Source: Euryarchaeota archaeon UBA175
GTDB lineage: Archaea; Thermoplasmatota; Poseidoniia; Poseidoniales; Thalassarchaeaceae
DNA length: 6,201 bases
Assembly (NCBI GenBank): GCA_002497895.1
Contig: DAFD01000015.1
Span: 1-6,201 of the forward strand
Direction of reading: 5' to 3'
Shown: positions 1 to 5,929 of the stretch, piece after piece
Layout: each line of letters opens with the position of its first letter
Numbering within the stretch: the first letter of the stretch is position 1
Position numbers and translations under genes: made by a program
The notes under the pieces: generated by a model
What the model was told of the DNA's origin: nothing
Databases searched by the model: none
The model's input: the letters and a program-made list of their open reading frames with translations, nothing else

Positions 1-247
1 TGTGACCATCGTCGTCATCGTCTTGGTCAAGCCCATCACAATCGCCGTCGCCGTCAAAATCGGCAGGATAGGATTGAGCATCGAATTGATCGGTTCCGCA
101 AAGGTACTCGTTGTCATCTAACCAACCGTCGTTGTCGTCATCAGTGTCAGCGTTGTCACCGATGCCGTCCTCATCGTTATCGAGGCACTCGGATGCGTCA
201 TTCGGGAACGCATCCTCCTCGTCGGGGCAACCATCACCATCGGCATC
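1..247 (-). repeat. Thrombospondin type 3-like Ca-binding repeat region in the partial surface protein
   Basis: Residues 314-395 contain successive Asp-rich motifs of the D-x-D-x-D-G-x-x-D type at about 314-325, 336-347, 349-360, 376-387 and from 389 on. They are joined by the linkers A-F-P-N-D and E-Y-L-C-G-T-D that are typical of thrombospondin type 3-like repeats in archaeal and bacterial surface proteins. In that family the Asp side chains bind calcium and stiffen an extended stalk. Cysteines C320, C334, C363 and C383 sit inside the repeats and could form disulfides between units. The GTC/ATC-rich appearance of the plus strand here comes from these Asp codons. The array continues past the window edge. 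Confidence 0.85.
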
Positions 248-1186
248 GGGGAATCCAGAAGCTGCTGAACTCCACATAGTCATCGGAACGAGATCTGTGG
301 CGTTCTCAGCATCAAAGTAGAATCCAGCCACACCGCCCCATTCAGAGTACAATTGTACAGCTACCAAATCATTCTGACCCGAGTCGGTGACATTTCGAAC
401 CTCGACCTGAAGAACTGTCAGAGTCGTAGGTCCGCTTGTAGTGGAGGAATCCGCTTCGTTGTAACCATCGAATTCCATTGAGATTTCTTGGATTCCTTCG
501 TAGGAGATATCCTCGAACCAATACTCTGAGCCAGAATCTTCCTCTCGGCTACCGTTGTCGGCGAGGTCGACCCAAGACCAGTCCTCCCAATTTTCTGAAG
601 TTTCAGTGAACGTAGTCCCTACACTCATCGAAGAAGGACGCCCACTCTCCCACCATTCCGCAGAAGTATTCGCCCAATATTGTCCAACCTCATCATCATC
701 AAATTGGCCCCAATCGATGTAGTAATCCTCGTAGTATCGGTCATCGTAATCTATCCAATCTCCACCAATTGATCGTCGCAAGTCCATATCTCTGGTCCAA
801 TCATTCTCGATGGAAATACCATAGGCGTCCGCATAGGCAGTGAAGTGCATTCCACTTCGGAAATCACGGACATGGCACTGACCTGTGAAATCGCCGATTG
901 AGCACGACTCATCGGCCTGATACCAATAGCCGGCATCGCTGCGAACCGAATGGATTACCACTCGATTCCAGAAGCCATCATTTTCGAGATCCTCCTTGAA
1001 GTAAGTCGCATACTGTTGCCAGTCGAGTTCAGAATAATCTCCCTCAACATGCGGCCAAGTGAGATCCACTGAGATGTTTCGTGGCTGACCAGCCGCTTCT
1101 TCATCGGAGGATGATGCTGCGATAATCGGGCTTGCCAATGCTGTCAAGGTCAGAGCCGCGATTAGGAGCACACTCGTTCGGTTCAC
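1..1186 (-). CDS. Secreted surface protein with C-terminal thrombospondin type 3-like repeats (partial, C-terminus cut by window)
   Basis: The minus-strand frame is open from a GTG at 1184-1186 to the window edge and encodes 395 residues. Residues 1-24 form a Sec signal peptide: an N-R-containing n-region, a hydrophobic core at about 6-18 and small residues before a likely cleavage after A23/A24. Residues 25-311 match no family I recognise. They are rich in Trp, Tyr, Asp and Glu, carry one close Cys pair (C95, C104) and several N-X-S/T sequons (first at N37). From 314 onward the protein turns into Asp-rich Ca-binding repeats and is still repeating at the edge, so an unknown length is missing. 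It lies 61 bp downstream of the 1007-residue surface protein on the same strand, so they are probably cotranscribed. An in-frame ATG at 1262-1264 would add 26 polar residues before the signal peptide and overlap the upstream gene by 17 nt; the GTG gives a more normal signal peptide and is preferred. A surface or matrix role is inferred; no enzyme motif is seen. Confidence 0.85.
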   Translation of the reverse strand, partial: MNRTSVLLIAALTLTALASPIIAASSSDEEAAGQPRNISVDLTWPHVEGDYSELDWQQYATYFKEDLENDGFWNRVVIHSVRSDAGYWYQADESCSIGDFTGQCHVRDFRSGMHFTAYADAYGISIENDWTRDMDLRRSIGGDWIDYDDRYYEDYYIDWGQFDDDEVGQYWANTSAEWWESGRPSSMSVGTTFTETSENWEDWSWVDLADNGSREEDSGSEYWFEDISYEGIQEISMEFDGYNEADSSTTSGPTTLTVLQVEVRNVTDSGQNDLVAVQLYSEWGGVAGFYFDAENATDLVPMTMWSSAASGFPDADGDGCPDEEDAFPNDASECLDNDEDGIGDNADTDDDNDGWLDDNEYLCGTDQFDAQSYPADFDGDGDCDGLDQDDDDDGH

Positions 1187-1247
1187 ATGTTCGGAGCGGA
1201 CATCGTGGGCTAAGGAGGTTCGCCTGTCGCGATGCTTGCGTGCGTCG

Positions 1248-4200
1248 TCATTCGAGGTCTGCATTTCGCATCATTAGGATGACAGCGGTGGCGCCGAGCG
1301 CGAGTAGAAGGAGCAAAGCAACGAGAACGATTGAGGTAGAGTTGTCAACTAACCAACTACCTCCGTTATTCCCCGAACCCTTCTCATCGAATAATTCGAG
1401 AGAATGAATCTGCTCGCCTTCCGGCGTCATCGATTGGAAAATATCCGACGCCCGCACAAGGAAGTTCATCTCACCTTCAGTCAAGGTAGAACGGACGTTG
1501 ATTGTAGTGGTGAAGACACCGTCACCAGCCATAGTATCGCCATCTTCACCATCATCATTGAGTGGAAGCCAAGTCTCTGACTTGCCAATCGGCGCAAGAC
1601 GGCCTAATTTGACCTGCGCCGTTGAAACACCATCGGGATCATCGATTGTCACCTCGATGGTGTAGGTTTTCTCTCCATTCTTGGGAATCTCGACGAATTG
1701 TGACCATTCACCCTCCTCATCTAGGAATGAGACATTGGTCACCGATGGCGCCTCGTTGAGCACCTCAATGACGGCACCAGCGTCAATCAGTGCGCTCGCC
1801 CCCTCAGAATCTTCGACCTGAATCGGGATTGAGCGCTGACCGGGTGCCAGCGAATCGGGCAGAGTGAATTGACCAATCCAGCGGCCACTCTCAGCATCGA
1901 GAGTCAGTTGGGTCAATTCCCCACCCGCACTCAGTAAATCGATAGCGACCGATTCGACGCCATGACCATCTTCGACGCGTAAACTCGCATCGATAATATC
2001 TCCGCGATAGGCGAAGTCAGGAGAGTAATCTCGCGATATGATTCGTGGAGGTGAATTAGTTATTTCCAGCGCCGCAGTAGTCTCAACGTCAATCCAAATA
2101 TCATACATCTCCACAGGAATTTCGACGAGACCATACTCAAGCCCATCATGCTCAATCCTCGCCGTCCAAACAGAATCGTGAATCACTTCATCCCCATTCA
2201 GACCAGTATCGGAAAGTGTCACGAATCCTAATCCGAATTCTGTCAAGTCGACGATGACTCCGACGACATCGGTGTCAACGTCGTCAACACTCGCCTCGAG
2301 GTGCGCAACCCCGCCTTCAGTGAACAGCGCACCCTCTCGGAAAACCAAACTCAGTAGAGCAGGAGGTGTATTGCCTGCGGCCGTGATAACCGATGGGTAG
2401 AGAACCCTCTCAAGCGTCTGGTGTTCGACTACACTGACTGTTTGATAATCCGTTGAATTCTCACCCTCTAATGGTAAATCGATGTTGATTTCTCGGTTCA
2501 CCTCATGCAGTAATCCAGCTAGTATTCCCTCGTTAATCACAGTACCATAAGCCGTGAAACCTTCATCATTCGAAGCATCTTGCCACTCCGCCAATTCGAC
2601 CTCATGGCCATCGGCCATTCCCATGCGAATTCCAATGATTTCGATGCTCGGTCCAGCCCCGTCTTGTGAGGTCGGGAAGCTATCACCAACCCGTAATTTA
2701 TCTGGTGCAATTCCAGTTTCACGGAAGCCCGTGATGTTCATGTCACCCTCATACTCAGGTGGTTGTGGTTCCAACTGAATAGGCGACCTCTCCGGGTAAT
2801 CATTCGTCGTATTTCCATTGTCTTCGACGTATACGTAGCGAATGGTTCGGTTCTCCCAATCTGTCTGGGGAACCGTATACTCGAATGTCAGATTGTGCTC
2901 GGCTTCGATCTCTTGACTGATTGGGCCTATTGGAGTCCCAGAGATGTTGAACCAAAATTCGTTTCGAATCATGTCAACCTCGAATTTCTCGCCGGTGGCA
3001 TTTTCTTGAGTTGTAGACTCCTCAATCCAGCGTACAAAGCCAAAGGAACCGCTGGCATCGCCAGTGTATTCACCATCGACGACGATTCGGTCTTCGATGA
3101 CTTCACCGCCGAGTTCCTCGATGTGAATATCGGCTACGGTGCCGTTTACTTGAACTTCGAATTGGCTGTCCTGGATGAGGAAGCCAAATTCCCCGTCACC
3201 TTTGATTTTGAAAGACTGTTCTTCTCGCACACCATCGAGCCACTTCTCACGCAGGCGGAATTCGTCGAGATCAATGGAGAATGCCTCGTCGTTAGAGTTC
3301 ATTCTAATGCTCATATTGGCTTCGATCTGTGTGTCTGAGAGCCGACGAACACCATCTTCATCCCAAGTCTCGAGATAGAATACTGAGAGTTCTCCGTAAG
3401 CACCTTCGGTACTGTTGTTCGAGCCACCATTGAATGATAGTGAACCGGTGGCTTCGAGAACCATTCGCTCGGTTAGGATGCCGTTTTCCCAGTCACGGAG
3501 GATGTATGCTTCGTGGACAGTGGCTTCGATGTCCACGCCCTGGTCTTCTTCGTTACTTTCGAAGATTAGTGTACCAGTGCCGTGCATCTCGAAAATTTGG
3601 CGTGTGATTTCAGTTCCTTCATAGGTTTCATTCATCCAGATTCTATCGAGTTCAAGATGCAAGTAGATACTCTCGGCGCCATTATCGGCATCGAGCACCA
3701 GAGTTCCATTTCCAAGTTCGCTCGAGGACAGACTCTCACCCAGACGTTTCTGCCAGCCACGGCCCTCAAAGTAGAGGCTTGATCCTCCGGTCTCATCGTT
3801 CTCTAGGCTCCATGTCGTTTCACGGGTGATTTCGTGGTCTGAGGCTGGCTGATTCCACATTGTCATATCCAATGAGCGCGAACAAGTCGCCTCGGTGGTG
3901 CTGACCTCGACGTAGACCTGATCGAGGAACTCTGGTTCATCTGATAGAATAACGTCGATTTCACCACCGGCCACGACATAGCTTGAGTTCGCCGCGGTGG
4001 CGATGACCTCGCCGTTGCGCATATGTTGCACATCGATTCTAACCGCGCTAGGCGAAGTCCCATTCTCGAAGGCGGGTTCAAAGACAACTCGGTAGCGATG
4101 AACTGTCGTCTCTGTCCAAGTAAAATTCTCCTCAGCAGACCATTCGTGTTCCCAATCGACGAGAATCTCACATGAGCGGACTGGGTCTCCTTCGTCAGCA

Positions 4201-4271
4201 CCTGCCAGCCCACTCATCGGAGCGAGGAGCATCAATGAAAGCAGCATCGCGGCTTGGAATCGACCTTGCAC
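1248..4271 (-). CDS. Large membrane-anchored cell-surface protein with tandem beta-repeats and Ig-like modules
   Basis: This complete 1007-residue protein is predicted to be exported and held by one C-terminal helix. Residues 1-25 are a signal peptide (hydrophobic core about 7-18, A-x-A-like site near G24-A25). The only two cysteines, C34 and C130, bracket an N-terminal domain and probably form a disulfide. Residues 186-399 are about five tandem beta-rich repeats. Residues 515-630 form an unassigned region. Three Ig-like modules begin with an N-x-[PA]-P signature at 634, 739 and 839; the first and third contain D-x-G-x-x-G-D turns followed by an aromatic strand. A transmembrane helix spans about 979-1000, with a six-residue tail of R-N-A-D-L-E. 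There are 18 N-X-S/T sequons, 16 of them before residue 606, which suggests heavy glycosylation. The start is GTG: no ATG lies in frame between it and an upstream stop at 4311-4313, and a GGGGTGA sits just upstream. An ATG at codon 9 is the alternative. It is acidic and has no catalytic motif I can see; adhesion, envelope or sensing roles are guesses. Confidence 0.9.
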   Translation of the reverse strand: MQGRFQAAMLLSLMLLAPMSGLAGADEGDPVRSCEILVDWEHEWSAEENFTWTETTVHRYRVVFEPAFENGTSPSAVRIDVQHMRNGEVIATAANSSYVVAGGEIDVILSDEPEFLDQVYVEVSTTEATCSRSLDMTMWNQPASDHEITRETTWSLENDETGGSSLYFEGRGWQKRLGESLSSSELGNGTLVLDADNGAESIYLHLELDRIWMNETYEGTEITRQIFEMHGTGTLIFESNEEDQGVDIEATVHEAYILRDWENGILTERMVLEATGSLSFNGGSNNSTEGAYGELSVFYLETWDEDGVRRLSDTQIEANMSIRMNSNDEAFSIDLDEFRLREKWLDGVREEQSFKIKGDGEFGFLIQDSQFEVQVNGTVADIHIEELGGEVIEDRIVVDGEYTGDASGSFGFVRWIEESTTQENATGEKFEVDMIRNEFWFNISGTPIGPISQEIEAEHNLTFEYTVPQTDWENRTIRYVYVEDNGNTTNDYPERSPIQLEPQPPEYEGDMNITGFRETGIAPDKLRVGDSFPTSQDGAGPSIEIIGIRMGMADGHEVELAEWQDASNDEGFTAYGTVINEGILAGLLHEVNREINIDLPLEGENSTDYQTVSVVEHQTLERVLYPSVITAAGNTPPALLSLVFREGALFTEGGVAHLEASVDDVDTDVVGVIVDLTEFGLGFVTLSDTGLNGDEVIHDSVWTARIEHDGLEYGLVEIPVEMYDIWIDVETTAALEITNSPPRIISRDYSPDFAYRGDIIDASLRVEDGHGVESVAIDLLSAGGELTQLTLDAESGRWIGQFTLPDSLAPGQRSIPIQVEDSEGASALIDAGAVIEVLNEAPSVTNVSFLDEEGEWSQFVEIPKNGEKTYTIEVTIDDPDGVSTAQVKLGRLAPIGKSETWLPLNDDGEDGDTMAGDGVFTTTINVRSTLTEGEMNFLVRASDIFQSMTPEGEQIHSLELFDEKGSGNNGGSWLVDNSTSIVLVALLLLLALGATAVILMMRNADLE
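1392..2372 (-). repeat. Three consecutive Ig-like/cadherin-like modules in the 1007-residue surface protein
   Basis: Residues 634-960 divide into three units of about 100-120 residues, each opening with N-x-[PA]-P (N634, N739, N839; spacings 105 and 100). Each contains V-x-[DE]-D sequences followed by alternating hydrophobic strands, as in bacterial and archaeal Ig-like or cadherin-like folds. The first (S687-D-T-G to about 705) and third (D906-D-G-E-D-G-D to about 920) share a loop ending in an aromatic residue and Thr, resembling modules that precede C-terminal anchors in exported proteins. The second lacks this loop. The assignment rests on pattern only. Confidence 0.65.
3075..3716 (-). 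repeat. Tandem ~42-residue beta-repeats with a W-x-x-x-G turn
   Basis: Residues 186-399 resolve by eye into about five units. Each begins with a G-x-G/S strand (G187-N-G-T-L-V-L, G231-T-G-T-L-I-F, T275-G-S-L-S-F, M320-S-I-R-M, G358-D-G-E-F-G-F). A variable loop, a long amphipathic strand and an acidic turn led by Trp follow (W212, W261-E-N-G, W303-D-E-D-G, W344-L-D-G), then a charged strand that leads into the next unit. The Trp spacings are 49, 42 and 41. The fifth unit replaces Trp with E-E-L-G-G at about 385-389. W415 may mark a degenerate sixth unit and W173 a degenerate earlier one. I do not recognise a named family. Confidence 0.65.
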
Positions 4272-4275
4272 ATGC

Positions 4276-4282
4276 TCACCCC
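4276..4282 (-). promoter_or_regulatory. Shine-Dalgarno-like GGGGTGA before the 1007-residue gene
   Basis: On the minus strand GGGGTGA precedes the GTG start, with only four bases (GCAT) between. It is complementary to the archaeal 16S rRNA 3' end (ATCACCTCC). It supports the GTG at 4269-4271 over the ATG at codon 9. The spacing is slightly short. An out-of-frame ATG overlaps the GTG (CATGTG). Confidence 0.5.
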
Positions 4283-4320
4283 TTATCGCTCCGGTTTGAA
4301 GACTACGCCGTCACGTTTGG

Positions 4321-4328
4321 ATTTCAAG
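4321..4328 (-). promoter_or_regulatory. Possible weak promoter element (TTGAAAT) for the surface-protein operon
   Basis: The minus-strand sequence CTTGAAATCC lies 50-56 nt before the GTG start. An archaeal TATA-like box here would place transcription initiation about 25 nt downstream, giving a short leader that includes the GGGGTGA ribosome-binding site. The match to the archaeal TATA consensus is weak, and read-through from the upstream 144-residue gene is an alternative. Confidence 0.25.
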
Positions 4329-4339
4329 CATTGTTTTCC

Positions 4340-4358
4340 CGACCGCCATAGGCGGTCG
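4340..4358. other. Perfect 8-bp GC hairpin between convergently spaced gene end and next promoter
   Basis: CGACCGCC-ATA-GGCGGTCG forms an 8-bp stem with a three-base loop. It starts two bases beyond the stop codon of the 144-residue gene. On the minus strand it is followed by GGAAAACAA, not a U-rich tract, so it is not a classical terminator. It may mark or protect the 3' end of that mRNA, or act as a binding site upstream of the surface-protein gene. Confidence 0.5.
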
Positions 4359-4360
4359 AA

Positions 4361-4795
4361 TCAGAACAAGGGCTCTTCCCAATCGTCCTCTTCGTCCTCG
4401 TCGGTCATCCGCTCTTTCCAAAGAGAGGTAGGCACGTCGTCGTAAATTCCTGCGTAAGGGTCCTCGTCCTCAGGCGCCTTAGCACCCTCCATCATAGCGC
4501 GACGAGCAAAGTCACGGGCTTCGGGCTTGAACTTCCAATAGTGAATTCGCCACTCGCGTCCATCCCAGAGCGTTGTCTCTTCCGACTCAGTTGTCAGCAA
4601 GTCATAGTCCTGGAGTTGGTAGAACAGGTTTCGGTCGGTGGGCTCGAGGGCGTTGTCGATGATACGGTTTGAGAAGCCGAAGAAACCGAGAGCGTGCTCG
4701 GCAATAGACTCGGCAACAATGACTTCCATTTCTATGTCGACTTTACGACGGATGGCCTGCGTCAACTCTGCTAGCGTCAAACCCATCGCATCCAC
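4361..4795 (-). CDS. Small acidic archaeal protein, DUF6015-like
   Basis: This complete 144-residue cytoplasmic protein has no signal peptide or membrane segment. Two blocks look strongly conserved: F38-F-G-F-S-N-R-I-I-D-N-A-L-E-P with the following D54-R-N-L-F-Y, and L66-L-T-T-E-S-E-E-T-T-L with D78-G-R-E-W-R-I-H-Y-W. I recall this signature from the DUF6015 family of Thermoplasmata-type archaea, whose function is unknown; the recall is not checked. The helix-helix-then-beta-hairpin order (about 6-36, 41-63, 66-87) would suit a winged-helix-like fold, but that is inference. The tail from 107 is very acidic (E-D-E-D, then D-E-D-E-E-D-D-W-E-E) and probably disordered. The ATG at 4793-4795 is preferred because a TATA box lies 27-35 nt upstream; an ATG at codon 4 is also possible. 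It is transcribed divergently from the agmatinase-like gene and lies 89 bp upstream of the surface-protein gene on the same strand. Confidence 0.8.
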   Translation of the reverse strand: MDAMGLTLAELTQAIRRKVDIEMEVIVAESIAEHALGFFGFSNRIIDNALEPTDRNLFYQLQDYDLLTTESEETTLWDGREWRIHYWKFKPEARDFARRAMMEGAKAPEDEDPYAGIYDDVPTSLWKERMTDEDEEDDWEEPLF

Positions 4796-4821
4796 TCCCC
4801 GTAGTAGAATATAGCAGCCCG

Positions 4822-4830
4822 TTCTATATC
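4822..4830 (-). promoter_or_regulatory. TATA-like promoter of the DUF6015-like gene
   Basis: The minus strand reads GATATAGAA at 27-35 nt before the ATG. That is where an archaeal TATA box would sit for a leaderless or nearly leaderless transcript. A second AT-rich element, CTATATTC (4807-4814), lies 12-19 nt before the ATG, too close to serve as TATA for this start. No strong Shine-Dalgarno is present (only GGGGAGTGG), which fits a very short leader. Confidence 0.5.
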
Positions 4831-4860
4831 AACAATCGCTCGTGGCTCTCAGAAATCCTA

Positions 4861-4874
4861 TTGATTCGAATCAA
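4861..4874. promoter_or_regulatory. Perfect 14-bp palindrome TTGATTCGAATCAA in the divergent intergenic region
   Basis: The sequence equals its own reverse complement. It lies 65 bp before the DUF6015-like start and 79 bp before the agmatinase ATG. Its symmetry and position suggest an operator for a dimeric regulator of one or both genes. The half-site motif TCGAATCA recurs at 4356-4363 and 5936-5943, both at gene boundaries. No regulator is identified. Confidence 0.4.
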
Positions 4875-4953
4875 AATCAACCATCTGTTAGCCATTTCAA
4901 AGTGGCGGCTCCAACCCGAAGTGGTTAATCGAAACCTGAGAGGGCACACCACC

Positions 4954-5895
4954 ATGGACGGAGGTTCCCCCGATGGTTCTGACCTCGGCTCACCCCATAC
5001 CTTCCTCGGGCTTGACGAGGTTGATGAGGGGCCTTGGGATGTGGTGATTCTTCCGGTTCCCTACGAAATGACGACTAGTTGGGGAGAGGGAACCGAGCAC
5101 GGACCTGCAGCTACTATCGAGGTCAGTTCGCAGGTCGAATTGTATGATCCAATTCTAGATTCGGAGCTACCTTGCGGTCTTTCTTTCCACACTGCGACAT
5201 CTTGGAGCTCGGATGCAGGCACACTCCTCGAACAATTGGCTTCGATTCGTGAATATCTCGAACCGTGGTTCGATGGGGCGGCATTCCCTATCGTTCTCGG
5301 TGGTGAACATGGACTGCTGCCGCCCCTTGTCGAGGCTTTGGCCGGTCACCCCGCTCTCGCTGGTGACCTCTCACGCCTGACCCTCGTGCAGGTTGACGCG
5401 CACGCTGACTTGCGAGATTCGCTGAATGGTGAGCGCTTCAGCCATGGTACCTCTGCGCGGCGCGCGTTGGATGCTGGTGTTGGTGGATTACTGCAGATTG
5501 GCATTCGTGCGCTTGGTCGCGATGAAGCAGAATTCGCTGCGGCCGATGATCGCGTCGAGACATTCTACGCGCGCGACCTATTCAGCCCGTCCAACGGGAA
5601 TTCTGGCTGGGAAGCCCTGCTCGCACGCATAGAAGGACTGAACGGGGCTGTCTGGATAACCTTCGATATCGATGGGCTCGACGGAGCGCTCGTACCAGAT
5701 ACTGGAACACCAGTTCCCGGTGGCCTGACCCATTGGGGCGCTGTCGAAATCATCGAGCGCCTCTTCGCCAGCCAGGCAGAAGTTCTCGGTGCTGATGTCA
5801 ATGAAATCGCACCTGGTGAAGACCGAATTACTCAGTTCAATGCGGCTCTTATTGCGACTAAAATCCTCGCCGCGCACATCGCCAATAAATCCTGA
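4954..5895 (+). CDS. speB: Agmatinase-like ureohydrolase (arginase/agmatinase/formiminoglutamase superfamily)
   Basis: The 313-residue cytoplasmic enzyme is predicted to hydrolyse agmatine to putrescine and urea, using two Mn ions. All six expected metal ligands are visible: H119 in G-G-E-H, D148, H150 and D152 in V-D-A-H-A-D, and D238 and D240 in F-D-I-D-G-L-D. S-H-G-T (H164), T-G-T-P-V-P-G-G (250-257) and V-N-E-I-A-P (E284) match other family motifs. Two departures stand out: G-G-E-H-G instead of the usual G-G-D-H-S, and D-G-L-D-G where most members have D-x-L-D-P. Substrate specificity is therefore uncertain; aminopropylagmatine, guanidinobutyrate or another guanidino compound is possible. 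The ATG at 4954 is chosen because the length fits the family and the frame upstream, back to a TTG at 4861, encodes a basic stretch that passes through the palindrome. TTAATC at 4925-4930, 24-29 nt before the ATG, is a weak TATA candidate for a leaderless transcript. The M14-like gene follows in the same direction. Confidence 0.88.
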   Translation: MDGGSPDGSDLGSPHTFLGLDEVDEGPWDVVILPVPYEMTTSWGEGTEHGPAATIEVSSQVELYDPILDSELPCGLSFHTATSWSSDAGTLLEQLASIREYLEPWFDGAAFPIVLGGEHGLLPPLVEALAGHPALAGDLSRLTLVQVDAHADLRDSLNGERFSHGTSARRALDAGVGGLLQIGIRALGRDEAEFAAADDRVETFYARDLFSPSNGNSGWEALLARIEGLNGAVWITFDIDGLDGALVPDTGTPVPGGLTHWGAVEIIERLFASQAEVLGADVNEIAPGEDRITQFNAALIATKILAAHIANKS

Positions 5896-5929
5896 AACTG
5901 TCACTAATCACTCTCGCGAAGTGCGAACC

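Noticed and set aside
1..250. Possible DNA microsatellite or CRISPR-like repetition of GTC/ATC triplets
   Set aside because: The repetition has no constant repeat unit or spacer and is explained by Asp codons of the Ca-binding repeats on the minus strand.
111..320. 69-codon Ser-rich plus-strand frame
   Set aside because: It is the antisense reading of the Asp/Gly-rich repeat region; its Ser/Pro richness is a by-product of that codon pattern.
1211..1282. TAAGGAGGTT followed by a 16-codon plus-strand frame (ATG at 1232)
   Set aside because: The motif looks like a perfect Shine-Dalgarno, but the spacing to the ATG is about 12 nt, the frame overlaps the end of the minus-strand gene, and the peptide has no distinguishing feature. 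On the minus strand it reads ACCTCCTTA, an anti-Shine-Dalgarno look-alike, probably by chance.
2763..3338. 191-codon plus-strand open frame antisense to the surface-protein gene
   Set aside because: It lies wholly inside the well-supported minus-strand gene, has no promoter or ribosome-binding site, and its translation has no domain or secretion pattern; it mirrors the codon bias of the real gene.
4340..4358. Intrinsic terminator
   Set aside because: Neither strand has a T-rich tract after the stem, and archaeal termination relies mainly on such tracts, so the hairpin is recorded only as a structure of unknown role.
4861..4953. N-terminal extension of the agmatinase-like protein from a TTG
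   Set aside because: It would add 31 residues unlike the family, starts with a weak codon and makes the palindrome coding; the ATG at 4954 gives the usual length.
5578..5904. 108-codon minus-strand open frame over the agmatinase-like gene
   Set aside because: It is antisense to conserved metal-binding motifs of the agmatinase-like protein and has no recognisable features.
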